Shown piece by piece: positions 10,760 through 21,668 of a stretch of 64,000 nucleotides of DNA. The notes beneath the pieces were generated by a model. It did no database searches. It was not told the DNA's origin and was given only the letters and a program-made list of their open reading frames with translations. Origin of the DNA: Quercus robur (taxonomy: Eukaryota > Streptophyta > Magnoliopsida > Fagales > Fagaceae); the NCBI RefSeq assembly GCF_932294415.1, contig NC_065536.1, forward strand, positions 55,243,854 to 55,307,853, given 5' to 3'. The position numbers and the translations under genes are program-made. Within the stretch, counting starts at the first letter, position 1. Each line of letters opens with the position of its first letter.

Positions 10760-10943
10760 GGCCCAAAAAAAAAAGATCCAATATTTAATGGTTAGGCCAA
10801 CAAGAATCCAGAATCCAGTTAATTTAATAATGGACCCCTGGCCCCAAAAAAAAAAATAATGGACCCATAAAACTCATGCCCAAAGCCCAAACTTAGCCCA
10901 AAAAAAGTTTCCTCATTTCTTCTCCACTGCAAGACTAGGGTTT
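10760..10943 (+). promoter_or_regulatory. Probable PPR promoter: site II motifs and telo-box
   Basis: GGCCCA at 10760-10765 and AGCCCA at 10884-10889 and 10895-10900 are site II elements (TGGGCY on the other strand). TAGGGTTT at 10936-10943 is a telo-box (AAACCCTA). In plants this pair is enriched in promoters of ribosomal-protein, mitochondrial and other translation-related genes, recognised by TCP and PURalpha-type factors (established knowledge). Position just before the start codon supports a promoter role. Confidence 0.55.
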
Positions 10944-11054
10944 TGAATCTATTCGATCCACTTACAGTAAAACCCAACAAAAACCCACACTTGCTACTTG
11001 CTAGTTCGGAATCGGAGACTTGGAAAAGGGAAGCCATTGCAAGAAGCAAGAACA

Positions 11055-14000
11055 ATGGCGCTTCTTCAACATCTGGGGCGTTCAAAGAGCGTGGCGAAGA
11101 GGTCGAAGAAGTACTTAGAGGAAGCACTTTACACGAGGCTCTTCAAGGAAGGTGGGTCTGAGTTGAGCGTCAGACACCAGCTCAACCAGTTCATCAAGAC
11201 CCACAAGCGAGTTTACAAATGGGAAGTCGGTGACACTCTCAGAAAGCTTCGCCAACGCAAGCTCTACTACCCTGCTCTCAAGGTTTGTATTGAAATTTTT
11301 GTCAATGGTTTCAATTCATTTGCTTATCTCTCTGTTTTATAAATTTACCCATTTCAACATTTGAGCCTTTAGGACTTGAATGGTTAGGAGTTGTGTGATT
11401 TTGTGCAATTTGATATGAAGGGCTTGCTTTGTCGTGGGTGTTATAGCTTTTATTTGGATTATCGGCATTGCTGCATTTTGTTGTTTTTAGAATTCAAGCA
11501 TGTTAAAATGTTTATATTCTAGAGTATCGAGAGTGGCTAAGGCCGTCATGTATGTTTATAAATTAGAGCACTGATATTGTAAGCAGCTTGACGTGGTGAC
11601 ATATTGAAAGTTGAAACTATCTGATATGAAGTCAAATCTCGTCCTTCACATAACTTGGATTTCAATTAAAGGGCAGAAATGGAGAAGGCTTTCGTATATA
11701 GCTTTCAAATTTGCTTTTCAACTTGGTCGAATTATAGATGGAGCTGGATGTTGTTCAAAGATTTTAGATTGTTGGGAATTTGATACCATTATGTATCCTA
11801 GTTCTTAGGCACTATGTTTAATAGTGTGCACAAGCCTCTTAGGTCTTAGATATGCAGATAGAAGGGAATTTACTGTCCTAGGTGGCGAATGCCATATCCA
11901 ATCACTCTGATGATGTGATCAAAAGTGTGAGTAAATGTCTTTAAGGTTTGATTTTGTTGTGGAAAGAATAGTTTATGCCCATATTTATGATTCAGCCATT
12001 ATATAGGCAAAGTGATATAAGCAGTATGAAAAGCCAATAACTTATTAGCAATGTTGCTCCAACTTAGGTAAGATCTTAACAACAGACAACTTCATAAAAG
12101 ATGTGTGCTTGTGCTTGATTGGTGCTATATGTGTAAGAGATGTGGGGAGTCAGTGGATCACCTTCTGCTTCATTGCCCCATAGCTTGGGAGTTGTGGTCT
12201 TTGTTTTCTGTTTGTTTGGTATTCACCGGGTTATGCCTCATACAATTATTGAGTTGTTTGAGTCTTGGCAAGGAAAGTTTGGGTGACATCGTAACATAGA
12301 TGTTTGGAGAATAGTGCCTCATTGTTTGATCTGGTGCATTTGGCGTGAAAGGAATGCTGGAAACTTTGAGGGTTGTGAACGTTCTTTACTAGAGATTAAG
12401 TCTTTTTTCTCACTCTCTATGATTGGAGCGTGGTCTTTTCTCATTTTTCTTGTTCTTCCCTTCTTGTTTTTCTTGATCGTTGTAATTTTGGTTCTTGATT
12501 TGTGCCCCCATAGTACATCCCCAATGTACTCGGTTTGTCATTTTTTTTATTATTAATAATATTTTTACGTTACTTATCAAAAATAAAAACTTTTAACTTT
12601 CAATGCCTCCGTATTCAGGATGAGTGTAGTTTCTAAAAGCCTCAATTATTGCCCTCACACATGGGTAAATCCCATTTTTGATCCTAGAAAGATCCAGCAA
12701 TTACTCACTTATCATGAAATAAGTAAGATCCTGCAATTATCCTGTTTATTGGATTAAGTGGTTTGGCTGTGTCTGTTTAGCGTTGCTCTTGGTTCCAACC
12801 CATGTTGTTTTTTATTTTTATTTTTATAAATTAAAATTTTATGGCCAGTATTCAGTTGATAATAGAAACTAATGCCCTTCCCCACCCCCTTCCTCATTTT
12901 TAGGGTTGTGCATTCAATCCGCCACCCCAATGGACCCAACAACTTGGATTGGTTTTTAGTGAGTTGATGGTTTTTGAAGTTTGTGTTGGTTCAGGTTTTG
13001 GGTTGGCACTTGGAAAAATGTTCAATCAGATATAACGGATCCAAGCCACAATATTAATAGTTGAAATTATTATTTTTTAAAATTTGTTAGTATTTTTTTT
13101 TATTGGATTTTTATGCTCAGTTTAAATATGTTATGAACTTGATCTGGCCTGACCCAACACAACGTCTCATTTGCCTCTCTCCATTTAATAAAACTACCCA
13201 TTTTGCTTTTGCTATGGCATACGAATTAAGTTTTGCTAGATTTTTAATGGTTCACAGTTTTCTGGTTTTAGAGTTGTATGATTTGCTCTGGGCATTATAA
13301 TTTTAATAGGATTTTCAGCATTGCTGGCTGTATTTTGCTTTATTTAGAATCTAAGAATGTTAAATTGTGTGAATACAAGAACAACCAAGCCTTAGTCCCA
13401 ATTTTTTTGGGGTCGGCTATGGATCCTCAATAGATTAGTCAAAGTCGGTCACATACATTCTTTTTCGCCATTCTATTCTACCTGAAGGCATACTCTCTGT
13501 TACTATCTTAATTGACATTTCCTTTTTTTTTTTTTTTTTTACTACTTATGTTATTTTTTTCCTTCCTCTCTCTCTCTCTCTCTCTTCAACTTGAATCAAC
13601 TTACTCTTTCTCACTAGTGTATTAATCGCTCTCTTCTGATGTCAAACTGTGTGAATTCTTATATATAAAATGGATGTATTCCTTATTTCTGTTAGCTCTT
13701 CCCTCTGATTTGTTTGTATTTGCTTCAAGTGCAGTGAGTTTACTATTGTAAACACATCGCACTTTTCTTATCAATAAAACTTTAATTACCTATCAAAAAA
13801 GAAAGAAAGATTTATTCCCTTTATTTTTATGTGTGACTTTTTGTGTAATCTGGGATTGATTATTGATTGTTGGAATCTTAATTAGTTATAATTATTTTAA
13901 ATACTACAGCTTTCAGAAACTATGGCTAAAAGGGGCATGAATAAGACTGTCAGTGATCAAGCTATACATCTAGATCTTGTTGCCAAAACACGAGGTATAT

Positions 14001-15154
14001 CTGCTGCAGAAAATTATTTCATTGATCTTCCTGAATCATCAAAAAATCATCTTTGTTATGGTGCCCTCCTAAATTGTTACTGCAAGGAACTGATGACTGA
14101 AAAGGCTGAAGCTCTTATGGAAAAGATGAAGGAACTGAACCTTCCTTTAAGCTCAATGCCTTATAACAGCCTTATGACCCTCTACACGAAAACCGAGCAG
14201 CCAGAAAAGATCCCGGCCATCATACAAGAAATGAAGGCATCCCATATCATGTTTGATGCCTATACATACAATGTCTGGATGAGGGCTCTTGCTGCTGTCA
14301 ATGATATTACTGGGGTTGAAAGGGTTATTGATGAGATGAAGAGGGATGGCCGAGTTGCTGGAGATTGGACAACGTATAGCAACTTAGCGTCAATATATGT
14401 TGATGCTGGATTGTTTGAGAAGGCAGAAAAGGCACTCAAGGAATTGGAGAAGAGAAATGCCTACAAAGATCTCTCTGCTTACCAATTTCTAATTACGTTG
14501 TATGGCCGAACAGGGAACTTGCTTGAAGTTTATCGGGTATGGCGTTCTTTGAGGTTGGCTTTTCCTAAAACTGCAAACATAAGCTATCTGAATATGATTC
14601 AGGCACTTGTTAACGTAAAAGACTTACCAGGAGCGGAGAAGTGTTTCAGGGAGTGGGAATCTGGGTGCTCAATTTATGATATCCGTATAGCAAATGCTCT
14701 GATAGGAGCTTATGCAAAAGAGGGTTTGCTAGAGAAGGCTGAAGAGATCAAGGAGCGGGCTCGCAGGAGAGGGGCCAATCCTAATGCTAAAACCTGGGAG
14801 ATCTTTTTGGATTATTATATGAAAAAACGGGAATTAAAATTGGCAGTAGATTGTGTTGCCAATGCAATATCTATCGGTAGAGGGGATGGTAAGAAGTGGG
14901 TCCCATCATCTGTGGTTGTCAGCAGTTTGATGAGGCATTTTGAGCAAGAGAAGGATGTTGATGGTGCAGAAGGGTTTCTTGAGAATTTAAATAAGGCCGT
15001 GGATAATCTAGGGGCAGAGGTTTTTGAATCACTGATAAGAACTTATGCAGCTGCTGGAAGGACAAGCCCTATAATACGGCGCCGGCTAAAAATGGAAAAT
15101 GTTGAGGTGAATGAGGCTTGCAAGAAGTTGCTTGATACAATATGTGTTGAGTGA
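11055..15154 (+). CDS. P-class pentatricopeptide repeat protein, At1g60770-like
   Basis: Two exons, 11055-11282 and 13910-15154, join in phase 0 (CTC AAG | CTT TCA) with GT and AG borders. They give 490 residues, close to the roughly 490 of its Arabidopsis relative. The start is [20 protein letters not shown]: basic and poor in acidic residues, so a mitochondrial presequence is likely. Tandem 35-residue helical repeats fill most of the chain, with typical [31 protein letters not shown] and [11 protein letters not shown] starts. There is no E or DYW tail. P-class PPR proteins bind organelle RNA or serve as mitoribosome subunits, and site II/telo-box motifs upstream fit such a role. The family assignment is firm; the exact target is unknown. 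Confidence 0.95.
12066..12592 (+). mobile_element. LINE 3'-end fragment in the PPR intron
   Basis: Broken forward frames encode a reverse-transcriptase zinc-binding region ([18 protein letters not shown], then AWELW). The [12 protein letters not shown] segment follows, with a frameshift between them. After it come the 3' tail CCCCAATGTACTCGG and TTACTTATCAAAAATAAAA. This is a typical plant L1-like 3' end, truncated at the 5' side, sense to the host gene. Confidence 0.82.
13375..13560 (+). repeat. Dispersed repeat, CCAAGCCTTAGTCCCAA family (copy 1)
   Basis: ACAACCAAGCCTTAGTCCCA, then GGGGTCGGCTATGGATCCTC, is a widely dispersed plant repeat motif. A diverged copy sits at 16440-16640, sharing TATGGATCCTCAAT and the TCTGCCATTCTTTC-like block. 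It ends in T-rich and CT-rich sequence within the PPR intron. Class not determined. Confidence 0.55.
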
Positions 15155-16439
15155 GTTTTTTTTCTCTTCATTCTAATTTTGGTATGTAAAAGTGATTTTG
15201 AATGGTTTCTACTTGCTATTATGTTTCAATAATAATGTTGCCTTCTTTTGTTTATTAATGTGAAGTGACACATGGATTAGCTGAGTTAGCTCATTCAAGG
15301 GTACCTTCCATGCATTTATTGAAAGGGCATTACCTTTGTTATAACTTGATATTCAGAAGACATTTCAATTAACCTATTGTTAAGGGATTGAGATTTCACA
15401 CTGGTCAAGTTAGATAGGATGTATGTTTAGTTGTATGGAATATGATAAAGAGTGTGATGATATAAACATAACCATTGCAGTCTTGTTCTTTCTATTCAAG
15501 ATACAGGAACATGGTAGACAAAGTTGTTACTATTTTATTTATTTATTTATTTTTATGGCATTACTTAATGCTGAATGTAGAAGGACAAATTGATGATGAA
15601 GGAGAAGAAACCTATGTTAATCTGTTGTAACAATTTAATTTCTTATGTTTCTTTGTTTTAGCTAACCCACTATTTGATGACTAGGGCTAAAGCATGCATA
15701 ATCAAGTCCTAGGGTTTTATCTCCCACATGGACCCAAATTGATGGGAGTGCAAAACCCTGTGTTTGTAAACTGGGGAAGGGTATGCTTTCTCCCTACTCC
15801 GGATGGTAAAATTGTGGACTAGTAAAAGATTTGGCCATCACTGGACAAGTAAGCACAAACATATTGGAGCCTATAACTTCCAAATTGTTTGATTGCGGGT
15901 TGGAGGAATTGGGGGATGATGCTCCGTTGGGTGAAAATTATAAAATGTTTTTGAATGTGGATTGGGTTGGTGTCTGTAAACCTAACGGTGAATGCGCTGC
16001 CTAGATATTTTCTGGTTGAATTCCTAGCTGCCTTGCCTATATGAATAGGCACACAAAGTAAATTCATGTTTTTTCACTATATTCTGAATCATTTTATGCC
16101 ATCAGAATTTCGAACTGCCATGTCCTGCTTATTGTGATACAGTGCTGGTGTGATAAACGCTTACTTTAGTATATCTATACTGTTCTGTCACAATACTGAA
16201 TTATTCTGGGTATTGGTCCTCATCCTGGTAATGCTTTGAAAAATATTTAAACTATCTTCATTTCCTTTGTTTTTTTTTATGAACGGATGGAATAGTTTTT
16301 GTTTGTTGTTTAGTCTTCTTTTAGTTCTTATCCTGCAGTTGCAATTCTGCTGTGCAATTTTATTTGTCAAAAAAAAAAAAAAAAAAAAAAAATCTTCTGT
16401 GCAATTTGAGTTGGTTTGCTTTATATAAATAGCATTAAT
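15155..16439 (+). other. PPR 3' untranslated region and spacer
   Basis: AATAATAATG near 15228 is a plausible poly(A) signal for the PPR transcript. No further gene was seen. A long A-run lies at about 16370-16391. Confidence 0.4.
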
Positions 16440-16640
16440 AATAAGAACAAAGACGTAGTTCCAAAACTTTGAGTTTGACTATGGATCCTCAATGGACTAA
16501 TTGGGGTTTGTCGCATTAATTGTCACATTAATTTTTCTCTGCCATTCTTTCATAATCCAAACCATAATCCTTGTTATTTTCTTAATTAATGTCATTTTTA
16601 CTACTATTAGTGTTATTCTAAGGAGATGCTTAGAACAATT
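16440..16640 (+). repeat. Dispersed repeat, CCAAGCCTTAGTCCCAA family (copy 2)
   Basis: A diverged copy of 13375-13560 in the same orientation. Shared words include TATGGATCCTCAAT and ACTACT...TGTTAT near the end. Confidence 0.5.
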
Positions 16641-17185
16641 TGGTTCCATTGTCTGATCCAAATCTCGAATCTCTCTCTGGACTGTAGTAGCTATTTTAGA
16701 AGAAATATTCCTTTCTTCTATGCTGCCTTGCTATTGTTGTTGGAAAATCTCAACCTATAAATGAGAACTTGAATAGTGTGGCCCATATATTAGGTCAATG
16801 GGTTTATTGTTATTATCGAGTTGGGCCTATACCAATCTTAGACAATAACCTTCCAGATTCGGTACTATTTATTATGTTGGAGGTGAAAAAGACTCCAAAA
16901 CTCTAATCCAACTATTGAGTGGTTGGTTTGTGCTTCAATTTGGATTGAAAATCGATGACTATATCTTGAATAATTTCAAAATATAAATAGACTAAAACTA
17001 CCCTTAAAAAATGATATTAGTCCAATAGCTTTACCTACATCAATTATTTTTTAGAAAAGGATATGCATAAAATTAAGAAGCCATAAGTCTATAGGTGCTG
17101 CCCTCCTTATTGAGGGCTATCAAATCCTCCACCATGTGCGGTGGGTTATCAAATACAACAAAAGTACTAGTAATAGAAACATTGA

Positions 17186-17495
17186 GGGGCTGTTTGGATT
17201 TGTTGTTTCCATAACTCATAACTCTGTTTCCATCACTCATAACTCAAAATATGTGAGTCCTACGAAAAAAAACTCTGTTTGGATTTGTTTCCAGTTTTTG
17301 TTTTCATCACTCAATTCTCTAATTTTTGAGTGATGAGTTATGGAAATTGAAAACACATTTTAGGTGTTTTTAGTTTCCAAAACTCAGTTTCTAATGACAT
17401 TTTGGTAATTAAACACACATTGAGGGACCCACTAGATAGAGGTCAGCCGCAACTTTTTTTTTTCACTGGGTTCGGTGAGTTTGGTTTCACACTAG

Positions 17496-17526
<31 letters not shown>

Positions 17527-18055
17527 GTCTTTTTCCTTTCACACTAGGTGATCTTCTTCTTCTTTTTTTTTCTTTTCCCTTTCACGCTGGGTCTGGTCTG
17601 GTCTGGTCTTCTTCATCTTTTTTTTTTTCTTCTTCTTTCACTGGGTTCGGTGAGTTTGGGTTCTTCTTCTTCTTTTTTTCCTTTTTCCTTTCACATTAGG
17701 TGATCTTCCTCTTCTTCTTATTTTTCTTTTCCCTTTCACGCTGGGTTTGGTCTAGTCTTCTTCATCTTCTTTTTTTTTTTTTTTTTTTTTTTTTTTTGGT
17801 AATTTTCACTGGGTTTGGTGAGTTTGGGTATTGGGGGTTGAAGGAAAAAAGAAAAAAAAAAGAAAAAGTAAAAGCTGCACCAAGTTACAGGTATAGGGCC
17901 CACAAAAAGTTGAAAAATTTGAGTGATGTGAATTGAAAACAGTGTCCAAATGGGTGGGGTTGGGAAAATTAGGGTATTTTAAGTGATGAGTAACGAAAAT
18001 TGAGTGAGGAGTGATAAGTGATGAAAAAAAAAAAAAAAAAAACCCAAACAGGCCC
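17186..18055. mobile_element. Tourist-like element with internal tandem array (870 bp)
   Basis: The left end GGGGCTGTTTGG and the right end CCAAACAGGCCC are inverted copies, flanked by TGA on each side. Subterminal CATAACTCATAACTC at the left faces GAGTGATGAG-type words at the right. The middle is a pyrimidine-rich tandem array. No transposase frame. Confidence 0.65.
17464..17830 (+). repeat. Tandem array, about 170-bp period, pyrimidine-rich
   Basis: CACTGGGTTCGGTGAGTTTG starts units at 17464 and 17639, with a third partial at 17807. Units also share CCTTTCACACTAGGTGATCTT and CCCTTTCACGCTGGGT. T-runs of up to about 30 bases separate parts. Confidence 0.82.
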
Positions 18056-18438
18056 TGAGTCTGCCAAGAGCATTCGCACATCAATTTGCTGCGTGATACG
18101 TGCGATCAACTTGGTTGCTAGTTCCTAAAAAAAAAAAACTTGGTTGTTAGGGAGGGTCTTCAAGAGGATCTTGTAATCAGATAACAAAGGTTCTGGTGAT
18201 TGGTTGTCGAGATGAACCACAATTAAGGCATCTAACTCAGCAATCAGGTTAGAGATATTTAAGTCTCTAGCTAATAATAGGCCATCTTAGAGAGCTCCCA
18301 ATTATGCCATTATACTAGTCAAGTGTTTGGAATTTTTGGGGAAACCTTTGATCCACTCACCAATGTTGTTCTTCAACAGCCCATCTCCACCTAATTCATT
18401 AGGATTCCCAAAGGATGACCATCATGTGTTAAGTTTAA

Positions 18439-18558
18439 GGGTTTGTTTAGTTGTGTTGTTTAAACAACACAACATGTATTTTCACAACACTTTTTCACCC
18501 ATACGAATTTTCACAACACTTAAACAACGTTACTAGAATAACATTACCAAACGGGCCC
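18439..18558. mobile_element. Short Tourist-like MITE with TAA duplication
   Basis: 120 bp, from GGGTTTGTTTAGT to ACCAAACGGGCCC, flanked by TAA at 18436-18438 and 18559-18561. A near-identical relative sits in a GWD intron at 62138-62275, sharing TTTAAACAACACAACATGTA and CACAACACTTTTTCACC. Confidence 0.8.
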
Positions 18559-18599
18559 TAAACCACCCACCTTGCAGTGTACTCCACGAAATTGGAATA

Positions 18600-18870
18600 T
18601 AGGTCTTATTTGATGTTAGCATTGGGCTCATATACGAAATGCAAAAAAAATCTGCTCATTTTTTAACACAAGCATCAGCAACTTTTGGTTCTATAAACCC
18701 ATTACGGAATATGTAGGAATTCCAGTGTAGCCAAAGTTGCCAGACTCTCATAAAATATAAGACATTCCATAGCAGTCTCATTTTGTTGGAAGTGCTGTTG
18801 GAAACAACATTAGAATGAATCCATTCCATCAGCAAGAGAGAGTGTTTTCCACATCTTGTCATATACTAAG
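18600..18870 (-). mobile_element. LINE fragment, reverse-transcriptase C-terminal region
   Basis: A minus-strand frame encodes WNVLYFMRVWQLWLHWNSYI-type sequence, which resembles the post-RT region of plant LINEs (aromatic-rich LW.HRN pattern). It is short, and neither end is intact. Confidence 0.5.
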
Positions 18871-18897
18871 GTTCGACCACGTCAGTCATATTCTTTA

Positions 18898-19041
18898 TGG
18901 TTCGTTTGGATTGAGGAGGAGGAAGGGAGAGTAGAATAGAGTATAGAAGATTTGACTCAAAATTAGCCTATATTTAGCTAACTTTACTCTACTCTACTTC
19001 TTTCTAATCCTCCTTATTGCCCTCTCAATCCAAACAGACCC
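18898..19041. mobile_element. Fold-back Tourist-like MITE with TTA duplication
   Basis: 144 bp. TGGTTCGTTTGGATTGAGGA faces TCAATCCAAACAGACCC, with TTA on both sides (18895-18897 and 19042-19044). Pairing continues inward (GGAAGGGAGAGTAGAATAGAG against CTCTACTCTACTTC), so much of the element can form a hairpin. Confidence 0.85.
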
Positions 19042-19069
19042 TTAGGATTTTTTTAGATTTAAGGGAAAA

Positions 19070-19230
19070 GTTAATGGATGTCCTAAGGGCATTAGTTTAG
19101 GATATATTTTTAGAAACTTTTACGGAAAATAAAATCACTTTTTTGACTGTTTTTTATATTTCTCATAAAAATTGTGTTAAAAATTTTCTAAAATTGTTTA
19201 TTAGTAATTGCCATAAGAGCACTTATTAAC
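19070..19230. mobile_element. MITE, four-copy local family (copy 3)
   Basis: It starts GTTAATGGATGTCCTAAGGG and ends CCATAAGAGCACTTATTAAC, imperfect inverted ends around an AT-rich core. This is the best preserved of the four. Confidence 0.68.
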
Positions 19231-19239
19231 AATACCTTA

Positions 19240-21082
19240 GATTTAATTCAATTAAAAATTTCACAAAAAAAATGTTTGTGATAGGATAAATAAGGTCATG
19301 AAAAAAATATTGATTTATTTATATCTCTTTACATATAATGGATTTGCTTGGACGTGCTTGCTTCATTTTTAGCTCTAGAAGTATTTATATATATATATAT
19401 ATATATATTTATTTATTTATATATTTATTGGTTCTTATGTTGCACAGTTTCAGTCAAAGAAAAGACTAATGAATTCTGACTCGGGGAATAGACCTGAACG
19501 AGTACCCTGTCAGACAGCCATCAATTCAGTAAAAGGACGTATGGAGTAATTTGCGTCGAAGACTCACTAATGACTTGTGGGATAATTCATGGAAGAAGAA
19601 TTAAAGAAATGTTAATCCTACTGTTTCTCTTTTGATTTCCATATATGTTTCACTTTCACCACGCACTAATGACTTGTGGGATAATTCAGTCAAAAAAAAA
19701 AAAAAAAAAAAAACTTGTGGGATAAAAAAGTCATGAGCAAACCGTGTCAATTATCAGTGTATAAGAAAAAGCACACATTGATTGAGTAATCGTTTTTCAT
19801 ATGGAAGACTTAAGGAAGTCCTAGAATTGGCTTGTCAAAGAAGGACAAAAAAAGAGTATAAAAAAATGTTAAAATTATCTCTGTCCTTTGATTTCTTGTA
19901 TATCACAGTTTCAGCCAAGGCTCGAGCAATTGCCTTGCCCCACATCCAGCGTTTCTGAGAAAGGACGTGATATTATTGAGTTCTCGTTATCAACACTACG
20001 GTTGGCTTGTCATAGTAAATAGTATTCCCTCAAAGTCCTGCCAATTTAGACTTTGTACACCAACTTTCAAATTGTAATTGAGTATTAAGCTCGGACACAG
20101 GTACGACTACAAACATGAATATGGATACAAATATAGATACGGACATGACACGGTGACACAAACAATTTCTGAAAAATTATAACTTTAAAAAAAATTATAA
20201 CATGAAACGGCCATTATGACACTGATATAAAACGAACACGATATAAATATGACACGGATATAACCACCCTAAATAAAATAAAATGTCCCTATTCACACAA
20301 ATACGTATCACAAAAAGATACTGCAGACACTGACTTAATGCTATGATAATAGGGTCCACAGACACAGAGTGATGAATATATAATTCTAAGGTCTAAGGTG
20401 CTCACTGTTCCTTGCACAAACAATTGTTCTGGTTTGTGTTACAATTAAAAGCTCCCAATGTGTATGATTGTCACTCATCTGTAATGGTTGGTGGATTCAT
20501 TTAATAGGTATCATAAGAGCAATACTTGGGAAGTTGGGAACACATCATTAACAACTATCGATGGGTGAAATACAGAAAGAAAAAACACCCACATTTTATG
20601 GTTGGTCCATGGACTTTTTTTTTGATCCACTCTACGCATTCGCTTATGCTTCAAGTATAACTTAGATCTTATTATAGACTTATAGTATATCTGACTTCTA
20701 TAATATCTGATGCACCGACTTGGGGTCAAAGACAACTCCATCACTCTGAAATACACATTGGTTTAGGCCTGCAAGAATGGCTTTAATTTAGCTTCAGTTT
20801 GACCTTATTGGTTCATGATTGCTTGCCTAGACAAGAATCTATATAGACCATGCTGGTTTTCCTACACCCTTTTTAGACGTGAATACAGGTTTTATAGTGC
20901 TGGTTAAGATTTGAATGCGTCTAAACATTGTTGATGATGTTTTATCTTTATCTTTTTCATTGAAGAAAATGATTTCCATTGTAATTTAAAAGGTTAAACT
21001 AGCCAAAATCCACAAGTTGACTCATACCTAAGGAGTGAAAAAGCTAAAAAGATGTAGCATGAGAAAAGATTTAGTTGTGATC
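19240..21082. other. Gene-free spacer with small repeats
   Basis: ACTAATGACTTGTGGGATAA occurs at about 19567 and 19667, and part of it again after an A-run near 19710. An AT microsatellite lies at about 19386-19409. At 20095-20345 there are many GATACGGACATGACACGG-like words. No gene. Confidence 0.45.
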
Positions 21083-21372
21083 AGGGCAGAACTAGGATTT
21101 TATGAATGGGGGCCGAAAGTACAACAAATACAAAGTTGAACTAATTTAATTGAGTCATACAATAAATATGAAGAGTTTGGGGGGCTAATCATATTTCTTT
21201 TATAAAGTTTAGGTAAATTTAGAGGTAAAAGTCTAATATTTGAGAAGTTTGGGGAGCTAACTATATATATTTTGAAATTTTTTCAAAAAACAAGGGGTAG
21301 TTTTATAATATTTGGGAAGTTTGGGGCCCCATGGCCCCCCCACTTCTCTAAGTAATTTTGCTCTGGTTGTGC
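21083..21372. mobile_element. Non-autonomous DNA element, CAGGGCAGAAC end
   Basis: GATCAGGGCAGAACTAGG at the left faces a degraded TTTTGCTCTGGTTGTGC at the right. In style it resembles 7714-8283. The internal GGGGCTAA blocks are repeated, and the right part has GGGGCCCCATGGCCCCCC. Confidence 0.42.
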
Positions 21373-21395
21373 TTATTAGAGAATAGATTCATTAA

Positions 21396-21665
21396 GGGTC
21401 TGTTTGGATTGAACTTATTGTTGCTGAAACTGAAAACACTGTAGCAAAATAATTTTTACATGTGTAAATAGTACCGTGAGATCCATTTTTAATATTTTTT
21501 AATATGTAAACAGTGTATGCATAGTGCCTGAACAGTCATACACTGTTCATAACAGTAAATGTTGTCTCCTAAAGTCAACAAATGCGGGCAAAAAAAAAAA
21601 AAAAAAAAGGAGAAAACGCGCTTTGAAAACGCAGACGCCGGATTAATTGCTATCCAAACGCCCTC
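21396..21665. mobile_element. Tourist-like MITE with TAA duplication
   Basis: GGGTCTGTTTGGATTGAAC and TATCCAAACGCCCTC form the ends, flanked by TAA at 21393-21395 and 21666-21668. The interior matches 10281-10688 (GTAGCAAAATAATTTTTACA, AAATAGTACCGTG). Confidence 0.75.
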
Positions 21666-21668
21666 TAA

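Noticed and set aside
20095-20345. Cluster of GACACGGATA-like words
   Set aside because: Irregular spacing with no fixed period and no conserved borders, so I could not define an element.
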